From Sphingomonas profundi (GTDB lineage: Bacteria; Pseudomonadota; Alphaproteobacteria; Sphingomonadales; Sphingomonadaceae), in NCBI RefSeq assembly GCF_009739515.1, contig NZ_CP046535.1, forward strand, positions 1,116,001 to 1,180,000: 64,000 nt of DNA, written 5' to 3'. The notes beneath the pieces were generated by a model, which made no database searches, was not told where the DNA came from, and saw only the letters and a program-made list of their open reading frames with translations. Positions 46,312 to 53,302 of this stretch are shown here, in pieces. Made by a program: the position numbers and the translations under genes. The first letter of the stretch is position 1, and each line of letters opens with the position of its first letter.

Positions 46312-46915
46312 GCCGGCGCCCGGTGCGAGGCTTCGTCACCCCGGACCTGTTCCGGGGACTGCCTTCCGTCGAGCGGTGTCGTCTGCGCCTCCGGTGGCGG
46401 CGTCCGCCGCAAGGTGGGCCCCGGAACAGGTCCGGGGTGACGGGGGAGAGGCGCGTTCCGGCGGACACGGCTTCGCACGTTCGCGACGCTCCGCCGAGCA
46501 CGGCTTCACGGCTTTGCGACGTTCCGCCGAGCACGGCTTCGCGGCTTTGCGACGTTCCGCCGAACACGGCTTCACGTTGATCGAGCTGATGGTCGCGCTG
46601 GCGATCTTCAGCCTGGCGGCGATCGCGCTGCTGCGGCTGGAGGGGGCGACCGTGTCGCAGACCGCGATCCTGCGCGATCGGACGATCGGCCAGATCGTCG
46701 CGCGCAACGTGGCGGTGGAGGCGCTGACCGATCGTGGCGCCCCGCCGCTCGGCCTGCTGAACGGCGAGGAGCGCAATGGCGGTCGGCTCTGGCACTGGGT
46801 GCGGCGGACGACCAAGACGCCCGATCCGCGCGTGCAGCGGATCGACGTCTCGGTGACGGACGATGACGGGCAGCGCGCCGGCGTGCTCACCGTGTTCCGG
46901 CTGTCTCTGGCGTGA
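46304..46915 (+). CDS. gspI: Minor pseudopilin GspI with repeat-extended leader
   Basis: The mature protein from G|FTLIELMVALAIFSLAAIALL is about 114 residues and matches GspI (ARNVAVEALTD, WHWVRRTTKTPDPRVQRIDVSVTDD). ATG at 46304 overlaps the gspH stop by 8 bases, as expected in this operon, but makes a leader of 89 residues. That leader includes a peptide encoded by a repeat pair (HPGPVPGTAFRR...APEQVRGDG) and four 11-residue repeats. No later ATG, GTG or TTG is in frame before the repeats. GTG at 46912 of gspJ overlaps its stop. Confidence 0.88.
   Translation: MVEPAPGARLRHPGPVPGTAFRRAVSSAPPVAASAARWAPEQVRGDGGEARSGGHGFARSRRSAEHGFTALRRSAEHGFAALRRSAEHGFTLIELMVALAIFSLAAIALLRLEGATVSQTAILRDRTIGQIVARNVAVEALTDRGAPPLGLLNGEERNGGRLWHWVRRTTKTPDPRVQRIDVSVTDDDGQRAGVLTVFRLSLA
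46334..46442. repeat. Inverted repeat pair within the gspI leader
   Basis: CGTCACCCCGGACCTGTTCC (46334 on) and the inverted copy GGAACAGGTCCGGGGTGACG (to 46442) flank about 60 bases. It is the same repeat family as at 45619-45727 and stays in frame with gspI. Confidence 0.87.
46463..46576 (+). repeat. 33-base tandem repeats in the gspI leader
   Basis: Four units start at 46463, 46496, 46529 and 46562. The first is degenerate (GHGF-ARSR), then EHGF-TALR, EHGF-AALR and the cleavage unit EHGF-TLIE. Confidence 0.95.
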
Positions 46916-47664
46916 TCGTCGATGCCCGCCCTGCCGGCAGCCGGGAGGCGGGCGTGACGGTGCCAGTGCCGCCGCGACCGGCCGGGTGCGGCTTCGAAGG
47001 TTCGCCGCGCTCCACCGAACACGGCTTCGAGCCTTCGCAGCGTTCCGCCGAACACGGCTTCGAGCTTTCGCAGCGTTCCGCCGAACACGGCTTCACGCTG
47101 ATCGAGCTGATGGTGGCGTTGTTCGTGTTTGGGCTGCTGGCGGCGGCGGGGGTGGCGCTGCTGGGATTCAGCGCCAGGGCGCAGGGTGCTGCGGGGGAGA
47201 AGCTGGCGGAGATCGCGGCGATCCGGCGGGTCTCGGCGATCCTGACGGCCGATCTCGCCCAGGCCGCGCCGCGCATCAGCCGCAGTGCCAGCGGGGCGGC
47301 GCAGGTCGCCTTCTTCGGCTCGGCCGGCGGCGATCGGCAGGTGGCGCTCGCCTTCGTCCGGCGCGGGTGGGAGAACCCCTATGGGGCGCCGCGCGCCTCG
47401 CTGCAGAAGGTGCAGTACCGGCTGGTCGGCGACCGGCTGGAGCGGAGCGCCGCGCCGATGCTGGACGGCGCCGAGCCGGGGCCGCCCGCCGTCATCATCC
47501 GTGGCGTGCGGTCAATGAGCCTGCGCTACCGCCTTGGCGGCGAGTGGCGCGAGCGGTGGGATGCCACGCGCGCCGACGCCGTGCCGCGCGCGGTGGAAAT
47601 GGTGCTCGACATAGACGGGATCGGCCCGGTGCGGCAGGTGTTCCAGACGGGCACCGGCCTGTGA
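46912..47664 (+). CDS. gspJ: Minor pseudopilin GspJ with repeat-extended leader
   Basis: A 250-residue precursor; the mature GspJ from G|FTLIELMVALFVFGLLAAAG is about 190 residues, a normal size, with RRVSAILTADLAQAAPRI and MSLRYRLGGEWRERWDA in the usual positions. GTG at 46912 overlaps the gspI stop. The 60-residue leader ends with four copies of the 11-codon unit, whose variable part here is EGSP, EPSQ and ELSQ. It is overlapped by gspK through GTGA. Confidence 0.92.
   Translation: MIVDARPAGSREAGVTVPVPPRPAGCGFEGSPRSTEHGFEPSQRSAEHGFELSQRSAEHGFTLIELMVALFVFGLLAAAGVALLGFSARAQGAAGEKLAEIAAIRRVSAILTADLAQAAPRISRSASGAAQVAFFGSAGGDRQVALAFVRRGWENPYGAPRASLQKVQYRLVGDRLERSAAPMLDGAEPGPPAVIIRGVRSMSLRYRLGGEWRERWDATRADAVPRAVEMVLDIDGIGPVRQVFQTGTGL
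46984..47097 (+). repeat. 33-base tandem repeats in the gspJ leader
   Basis: Four units start at 46984, 47017, 47050 and 47083, each 33 bases, coding GCGF-EGSP-RST, EHGF-EPSQ-RSA, EHGF-ELSQ-RSA and the cleavage unit EHGF-TLIE. Confidence 0.95.
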
Positions 47665-48644
47665 CGGCGCCGGCGCGGGAGCGTGGCGCCGCCCTGTTGG
47701 CGGTGCTGCTGCTGGTGGCGGTGATGGCGGCGATCTCGGTCGTGGCGCTCGAGAAATTGCGGCTGGCCACCAGCCTCGCCACCAACGCCGCCGCGCTGGA
47801 TCAGGCGCGCGCCTACGCGTTCGGCGCCGAGGCGCTGGCGATGACGAAGGTGGGCCTGCTCGACGGCCGCCAGACCGGCACCACCACCCTGGCGGGCGGC
47901 TGGAACGGGCGCGTCACGCGCCTGCCGATTCCGGGCGGCATCGCCGCCCTGCGCGTGCGCGACGGCGGCAACTGCTTCAACCTGAACAGCCTGGCGGAAG
48001 GGATCTCCGCCAGCCAGCTTACCGCGCGGCCGGCCGGCATCGCCCAGTTCCTGTCGCTGATGCGGCTGCTGGGCATCGCCGATCCGGATGCGCGGCGGGT
48101 GGCGGCGGGCCTGGCCGACTGGCTGGACACGGACTCGACGGCGATCCCCGACGGCGCGGAGGACAGCGACTATCTGCGCGCGCAGAAGCCCTATCGCGCC
48201 GGCAACACCCTGCTTTCCGAGGTGAGCGAACTGCGCGCCGTATCGGGCGTGACGAGCGACATCTACCGCATCCTGCGGCCGTGGGTGTGCGCCCTGCCGA
48301 CCACCGACATGTCGCCGTTGAACGTGAACACGCTGCTGCCCGATCAGTCCGTCCTGCTGGCCATGCTGCTGCCGTACCGGATGGATGCGGCGCGGGCGGC
48401 GCAGGTGCTGGTGCAGCGGCCGCCGCTCGGCTGGAACAGCATCGCCGAGTTCTGGGATCAGCCGGGCCTAGCCGGCGTGCCGCCCGAGGCGGACGTGCGG
48501 AGCCAGCCGCAATTGCGCACCCGCTGGTTCGCGCTCGACCTTGACGTGGAACTGGGCGGCGCGCAGGTGACGGAGACGGCGCTGATCGATGGCGGGCTGA
48601 CCCCCGCCAAGCTGGTGGTGCGGCGTTGGGGGATCGACGAATGA
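47661..48644 (+). CDS. gspK: Minor pseudopilin GspK
   Basis: A 327-residue pseudopilin that caps the pseudopilus tip. The short leader MTAPARERG precedes AALLAVLLLVAVMAAISVVAL; as usual for GspK the mature N-terminus lacks phenylalanine and the glutamate at +5. The central alpha domain includes LADWLDTDSTAIPDGAEDSDY with the calcium-binding acidic residues and ends with a NVNTL segment. In contrast to gspG-J it has no 33-base repeats. GTG at 47661 overlaps the gspJ stop. Confidence 0.93.
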   Translation: MTAPARERGAALLAVLLLVAVMAAISVVALEKLRLATSLATNAAALDQARAYAFGAEALAMTKVGLLDGRQTGTTTLAGGWNGRVTRLPIPGGIAALRVRDGGNCFNLNSLAEGISASQLTARPAGIAQFLSLMRLLGIADPDARRVAAGLADWLDTDSTAIPDGAEDSDYLRAQKPYRAGNTLLSEVSELRAVSGVTSDIYRILRPWVCALPTTDMSPLNVNTLLPDQSVLLAMLLPYRMDAARAAQVLVQRPPLGWNSIAEFWDQPGLAGVPPEADVRSQPQLRTRWFALDLDVELGGAQVTETALIDGGLTPAKLVVRRWGIDE

Positions 48645-48654
48645 CCGGCGGCGC

Positions 48655-49779
48655 ATGAGCGGGGGCGACTTCCTGCTGCTGTTCCTCGACGACGGCCTGA
48701 CGCCGCCGCGCGGCTGGATGCGCCTGCGCGACGGCGCGGTGATCGCCCGCGGCGGGGCGGGCGCGGTGCCGCCACCGGCGGACGAGGCCGGCGACCCCGA
48801 TCGCGACGGCGACGAGCGCGTCGTGCTGATCGTGCCGGGCGAGGATGTGGTGATCCATTGGATCGAACTGCCCGCCCTTTCCCCCGCGCAGGCGATCGCC
48901 GCGGCGCGGCTGGCGGCGGGCGAGGTGAGCGCCGCGCCGGCCGAGCGGCTGCACGTGGCGCTGGGCGCCGCCGGCGGCGAGACGCGGGCGGTGGCGCTGG
49001 TGGCGCCGGAGCGGATGGCCGCGTGGCTCGCCCAGGCGCAGGCGCTGGGCCTCGATCCCGACGCGGTGCTGCCGGAGCCGCTGCTGCTGCTGCCGCCGGA
49101 GGAGGGCATTGTGCGCTGGGCGCAGGGCGGGCTGCACCTGCTGCGCGGCCCGGCGGTGGCGCTGGCGGCCGAGCCGGCGCTGGCCGCCCTGATGGCCGAC
49201 GGGTCGATCGTGGCGGTGGACGATGCGGCGGTGGAGGCGGGGCTGGGTGCTGCGCTAGCGGCGGCGCCGCTGGACCTGCGGCAGGGGCCGTTCGCGCGGC
49301 GCCGGCGCTGGCGGATCGACTGGCCGCTGGTCAGGCGGCTGGCGCTGCTCGGCGGCTTCATCCTGCTCGCGATCCTGGCCGTGCAGATCGTGCTGATCCT
49401 GAAATACAGCTTCGCCGCCGACCGGCTGGAGCGCGAGGTGGCGGGCGTCGCGCGATCGGCGCTGCCGCGGGTGGCGACGATCGACGATGCGCCGTCCCAG
49501 CTTTCCGGCCGGCTGGCGGAGCTGCGCGGCGCCGGGCTGGGCTTCAGCGCCAGCGCCGCCGCCGTGTTCGCCGCCGTGCGCGACACGGCCAATGTGGAAC
49601 TCTCCGCTCTGGCCTTCGACGAGGGCGGCGCGCTGCGGGTGACGGCGACGGCGGCGGACGCGGCGGACATCGCCGCGCTCGCCCGGCGGATCGAGGCGGC
49701 CGGCTTCGCGGTGGACAGCGGCGACGTGCGGCCCGGCGGCGGCCGCCAGATCGCCGAGATCACGGTGCGCGGCCGATGA
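48655..49779 (+). CDS. gspL: Type II secretion protein GspL
   Basis: A 374-residue bitopic protein that anchors GspE to the membrane. The N-terminal cytoplasmic actin-like domain includes VVLIVPGEDVVIHWIELPAL; a single membrane helix (LALLGGFILLAILAVQIVLIL) lies at about residue 225-245; the periplasmic ferredoxin-like part ends the protein. It starts 10 bases after gspK and overlaps gspM by ATGA. Confidence 0.9.
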   Translation: MSGGDFLLLFLDDGLTPPRGWMRLRDGAVIARGGAGAVPPPADEAGDPDRDGDERVVLIVPGEDVVIHWIELPALSPAQAIAAARLAAGEVSAAPAERLHVALGAAGGETRAVALVAPERMAAWLAQAQALGLDPDAVLPEPLLLLPPEEGIVRWAQGGLHLLRGPAVALAAEPALAALMADGSIVAVDDAAVEAGLGAALAAAPLDLRQGPFARRRRWRIDWPLVRRLALLGGFILLAILAVQIVLILKYSFAADRLEREVAGVARSALPRVATIDDAPSQLSGRLAELRGAGLGFSASAAAVFAAVRDTANVELSALAFDEGGALRVTATAADAADIAALARRIEAAGFAVDSGDVRPGGGRQIAEITVRGR

Positions 49780-50255
49780 TGCGCCAGCTGCGCTTCTGGT
49801 GGGGCCTGCGCACCACGCGCGAGCAGCGGATGCTGCTGGCGATGGCGGCGGCGATCGCGATCGTGCTGGCCTGGCTGCTGATCGTCCGCCCGCTCGACGA
49901 TGCGCTGGCCGACGCGCGGGAGCGGCACGGCCGCGCCGTGCTGGACATGGCGCAGGCGCGCGGCCAGGCGGACCGCATCGCCTTCCTGGAAAAGAGCGGC
50001 CCGCCGCCGCCGCAGGCGCCGCTCGCCACCCTCGTCGGCCAGAAGGCGGTGGAGGCTGGCTTCGCGAAGCTGCGGGTGACGCCGGACGGCAACCGCGTGG
50101 CGATCGCGCTGGAATCGGCCAAGGCGCAGGCCTTCTTCGGCTGGATCGCCGATCTGGAACGGCGCGACGGCATCATCGTCGAGCGGCTGTCCGCCCGCAC
50201 GAACAGCGATGCGACGATCGCCGTCGACGCCAGCCTGCGGGCGAGGAGCCGCTGA
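49776..50255 (+). CDS. gspM: Type II secretion protein GspM
   Basis: A 159-residue inner-membrane protein that partners GspL. It has one N-terminal helix (MAAAIAIVLAWLLIVRPLDDAL) preceded by WWGLRTTREQR, and a periplasmic ferredoxin-like domain with RVAIALESAKAQAFFGWIADLE. The first of two adjacent ATGs (49776) overlaps the gspL stop; the second (49779) is equally possible. It shares a base with gspN. Confidence 0.88.
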   Translation: MMRQLRFWWGLRTTREQRMLLAMAAAIAIVLAWLLIVRPLDDALADARERHGRAVLDMAQARGQADRIAFLEKSGPPPPQAPLATLVGQKAVEAGFAKLRVTPDGNRVAIALESAKAQAFFGWIADLERRDGIIVERLSARTNSDATIAVDASLRARSR

Positions 50256-50977
50256 TGCGAAGGATCCGCCTGCCGCTCCGCCCGAGCCTGTTCTTCCTCT
50301 GCGCGCTGCTGGTCGGCCTCGTTTTGCTGATGCCGCTGCGGCTGGTGATCGGCTGGCTGGACCTGGGCGCCGGCGGCTTCGCCGCGCGGGAGGCGCGGGG
50401 CAGCGTGTGGCTGGGCACGCTGGCCGAGGCGCGCTTCGGCGATGCGCCGCTGGGCGATCTCTCTGCCCGGCTGGCGCCGCTGCCGCTGCTGGTGGGCCGG
50501 GCACGCCTGGATCTCGCCTCCGCCGGCGAGACCGCGGGCGGGTTCGCCGGCGCGCTGACGGTGTCGCGGCATCGCTTCGGGATCGACGACGTCACGGCGC
50601 GGGTGCCGCTGGGCCGGCGGCTGATGCCGCTGCCGGTGGCGGCGATCGACCTCTCCGACGTGAGCGTCACCTTTCGGGACGGGCTGTGCGACCGGGCCGA
50701 CGGGCTGGTGAAGGCCGTGATCGAGGGCGCGCCGGCCGGGCTGAACCTGCCCGGCGGCCTGAGCGGCGCGGCGCGCTGCGACGGCGGCGCGCTGCTGCTG
50801 CCGCTTGTCGGCCAGAGCGGGATGGAGAGCCTGACCCTGCACGTCGCGACAGGCGGCGCCTATCGCGCGGACCTGAAGGTGCAGCCGACCACGCCCGCCA
50901 CGCGCGACGCGCTGCTGGCCGCCGGCTTCTCGCCCGTGGCCGGCGGCTATGCGCTGGCGGTGACGGGCGCGCTGTGA
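50255..50977 (+). CDS. gspN: Type II secretion protein GspN
   Basis: A 240-residue GspN-family protein with an N-terminal helix (PSLFFLCALLVGLVLLMPLRLV) and a beta-rich periplasmic part starting GGFAAREARGSVWLGTLAEA, the AsmA-like pattern of GspN. GspN is missing from many type II systems but common in alphaproteobacteria. The ATG shares one base with the gspM stop. It is the last recognisable gsp gene. Confidence 0.87.
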   Translation: MRRIRLPLRPSLFFLCALLVGLVLLMPLRLVIGWLDLGAGGFAAREARGSVWLGTLAEARFGDAPLGDLSARLAPLPLLVGRARLDLASAGETAGGFAGALTVSRHRFGIDDVTARVPLGRRLMPLPVAAIDLSDVSVTFRDGLCDRADGLVKAVIEGAPAGLNLPGGLSGAARCDGGALLLPLVGQSGMESLTLHVATGGAYRADLKVQPTTPATRDALLAAGFSPVAGGYALAVTGAL

Positions 50978-50990
50978 CGGGCGCCGTGGC

Positions 50991-51461
50991 GTGTTCGTGA
51001 CGCGCCGCCGCGCCGCCGCGCTGCTGCTGTTCTCGCTGGCCGCCGGCTGCGGCGGGCGCCCGGCGGATCGGGCGGGTCCGGCGCCGTCCCAGCGGCCGGA
51101 CGGCATACCGCTCGGCGCGCTGCCGCGGCAGGCGCTGGGCGCGGGCGAGTGCGGGCTGTTCCTGTGGAAGGCGGCGCCTTCCGCGCGGCTGGTGCTGATG
51201 GCGAAATCCGGCCCGCCCACCTTCGCCCGCATCCTGCTGGACGGCCGCCCGGTGGATCTGCCGCGCCTGGGCGGCGGCGATTTCGCCAGCGAGCCGACGG
51301 CGCGCTACGGCGACGGCCGCATCACCCTCTCGCTCGAACTCTCGATCGAGAACCGGCGGGGGCTGAGCGACGGCGCCGTGGTCGCCGGATCGCTGGGGCT
51401 GGAGCGGACCGACGGAGACGGTTTCGTGCTGCCGGTGACGGGCCTGCTCGCATGCGGTTAG
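50991..51461 (+). CDS. Probable lipoprotein, end of the gsp operon
   Basis: A 156-residue protein that begins 13 bases after gspN. The N-terminus (TRRRAAALLLFSLAAGCGG) has a lipobox-like LAAGC, so the mature protein would start at that cysteine and be membrane-anchored. The rest contains PPTFARILLDGRPVDLPRL and is probably beta-rich; I do not recognise the family. The start is GTG 50991, or GTG 50997 two codons later. A pilotin-like role for the secretin is possible from its position but not shown by sequence. Confidence 0.7.
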   Translation: MFVTRRRAAALLLFSLAAGCGGRPADRAGPAPSQRPDGIPLGALPRQALGAGECGLFLWKAAPSARLVLMAKSGPPTFARILLDGRPVDLPRLGGGDFASEPTARYGDGRITLSLELSIENRRGLSDGAVVAGSLGLERTDGDGFVLPVTGLLACG

Positions 51462-51478
51462 TTTGCGTGCAACCGTAC

Positions 51479-51504
51479 CGACGGCCGCTTGACTTTGGCC
51501 GTCG
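51479..51504. terminator. Hairpin after the gsp operon
   Basis: CGACGGCC (51479-51486) pairs perfectly with GGCCGTCG (51497-51504) over a 10-base loop, 18 bases after the lipoprotein stop. No T-run follows, so it is either a weak terminator or an operator for the next gene. Confidence 0.4.
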
Positions 51505-51584
51505 TTCGGGCGGAAGATAAGATCGCGGTATCCGGAGATCAGATTTTTATCAAAACTCCGGGCCGCTGTTTGCGAGGTGGGGCA

Positions 51585-52550
51585 ATGCTTGTCACCGTCT
51601 ACGCGCCGCCCGATGTCTACGCGCTCGAACTTGCCGCGATATTCGATGTTCTCGCCTGCGTGCGCCAGCATGCATCGCCGGCCGTGCCGAACTATGTCGT
51701 GCGGCTGGTGGCGAACACGCCGGCGCCGCTGGCCACCCGATCCGGCATGACGCTGCTGCCGGCGGCGGGCATCGCCGCGTCCGACGAGCCGGCGCAGCTG
51801 CTGATCGTCGCATCGAGCGGCAGCTGGAAGACGCCCCCGGCGGCCGAGGTGGTGGCGTGGCTGAAGCGGCACGCGGCGGCGGCGACGCGGTTCGGATCGA
51901 TCGGCAACGGCGCCTTCCTGCTCGGCGCGGCCGGTCTGCTGGACGGGCGGCGGGTGACGACCCACTGGGAATGCTCGGCCGAGCTGCGCGCCGCCTTTCC
52001 ACTCGCGCGGCTGGAGCCGGACCGCATCTTCGTGCGCGATGGGCCGCTGTTCAGCTCGGCCGGCGGGGCGGCGGCGGCGGACCTGATGCTGAGCCTGGTC
52101 GAGGAGGATCACGGCCGCGAGCTGGCGCTCGCCATCGCCCGGCGGCTGGTGCTGTTCATGAAGCGATCCGGCGCGCAGGCGCAGCTGAGCGTGCAGCTGG
52201 CGACGCAATCCGCCACCCGCGACCCCATCCAGCGGGTCCAGCAGCATGTGCGCGACCATATGGAGGCGGACCTCTCGGTGACGGCGCTGGCCGCGCTGGC
52301 GGCGATGAGCCCGCGCAACTTCGCCCGCGTGTTCCAGCAGGAGGCCGGCATGCGGCCGACCGACTTCGTCGAGCAGACGCGGGTGAACCAGGCCAAGCGG
52401 ATGCTTGAGGAGAGCGCGCTGCCGCCGCAGCAGATCGCCCGGCTGGTCGGTTTCTCCAGCACGGAGGCGGCGAGGCGGGCGTTCCAGCGCCGGGCCGGCA
52501 CCACCATGTCGCGCTATCGCGCGCGGCTGGCGGCCACGCGCGACGGGTGA
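51585..52550 (+). CDS. AraC-family regulator with amidase-like domain (GlxA type)
   Basis: A 321-residue regulator with an N-terminal DJ-1/PfpI-like domain (segment ATRFGSIGNGAFLLGAAGLLDGRRVTTHWEC) and a C-terminal AraC helix-turn-helix pair (LSVTALAALAAMSPRNFARVFQQEAGMRP and LPPQQIARLVGFSSTEAARRAFQRR). GlxA-type regulators sense diverse small molecules. ATG at 51585 follows GAGGTGG at proper distance; the opening from 51489 lacks a ribosome site. The target is unknown; the nearest genes are the VOC protein and the gsp operon. Confidence 0.88.
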   Translation: MLVTVYAPPDVYALELAAIFDVLACVRQHASPAVPNYVVRLVANTPAPLATRSGMTLLPAAGIAASDEPAQLLIVASSGSWKTPPAAEVVAWLKRHAAAATRFGSIGNGAFLLGAAGLLDGRRVTTHWECSAELRAAFPLARLEPDRIFVRDGPLFSSAGGAAAADLMLSLVEEDHGRELALAIARRLVLFMKRSGAQAQLSVQLATQSATRDPIQRVQQHVRDHMEADLSVTALAALAAMSPRNFARVFQQEAGMRPTDFVEQTRVNQAKRMLEESALPPQQIARLVGFSSTEAARRAFQRRAGTTMSRYRARLAATRDG

Positions 52551-52557
52551 GCGCGGC

Positions 52558-53085
52558 TTAGTCGAAGGCGATCTGGCGGATGGGATCGGTGCCGTCGAAC
52601 CCCACCGACGCCGCCTTCACGAAATCGTAGAAGCCGGTGAGCGAGGGCACGCCCTCATACAGCTCGATCATGTGGCCGTAGCGGGCGACGCCGTCCATCA
52701 TCAGGAACACGAAGCCGTCGTTCATCTCCGCTTCCAGCGCGGTGACGAGGCCGTCCGCCTCGAAATGCGCCTGTGCCGCCCGCACGTCCGCCACGATGAT
52801 CGCGACATGGTGCATGCCCTGCTCGCCCTCGCCATACATGTCGCGGAAGACGGAGGGGCCGGGATTGTTCTGCTGGACGAACTCCACCATCACCTCGCCC
52901 CACTGGCCGTAGGCGGAGCTGTGATCGAGCTCCACCGGCGTGCCGCGGTGCCAGGCGGCGCGCAGCGGGATGTTGTCCGCGACGAAATAGGGGCCGGAGT
53001 TGAACAGGGCGGCGTGGCGGCGGGCGGCCTCGCGCACGTCGGGCACGAAGTAGGCGATCTGGCGAACGGGCAGGTCCAGCGGCAC
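52558..53085 (-). CDS. VOC-family protein (glyoxalase/dioxygenase fold)
   Basis: A 175-residue VOC protein with paired beta-alpha-beta units: LPVRQIAYFVPDVREAARRHA at the start and GMHHVAIIVADVRAAQAHFE in the second half, with possible metal ligands H and E (HHVAI, MIELYEG). The start is GTG at 53085 behind AAGGGG; a TTG at 53091 is an alternative and the frame is open far upstream. It is divergent from the nitronate-monooxygenase-like gene. The reaction cannot be told. Confidence 0.82.
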   Translation of the reverse strand: MPLDLPVRQIAYFVPDVREAARRHAALFNSGPYFVADNIPLRAAWHRGTPVELDHSSAYGQWGEVMVEFVQQNNPGPSVFRDMYGEGEQGMHHVAIIVADVRAAQAHFEADGLVTALEAEMNDGFVFLMMDGVARYGHMIELYEGVPSLTGFYDFVKAASVGFDGTDPIRQIAFD

Positions 53086-53302
53086 GGGCAATCCCCTTTT
53101 CGCCCAGCATAGCGCCCGCCGGAGCGGCGGCCGCTGGCATTTAGACCAGATCGGCCCCCGCGAATCTTTATGCCGGCGCGCGCGCAATGATCTTTCGCTT
53201 GTGGTATATCCGGTTTCACGCGGAGCGCGGCAGCCGGGCAATTCGCTCGCTTTGATCCGCGCCGCTGCTATAGCGGCGCCGGTACGTCCCATGGAGGCAT
53301 GA

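Noticed and set aside
45036-47097. CRISPR-like periodic repeats
   Set aside because: The units are directly adjacent (33-base period, only 12 variable bases), lie in frame in four coding regions and have no cas genes; they are coding tandem repeats.
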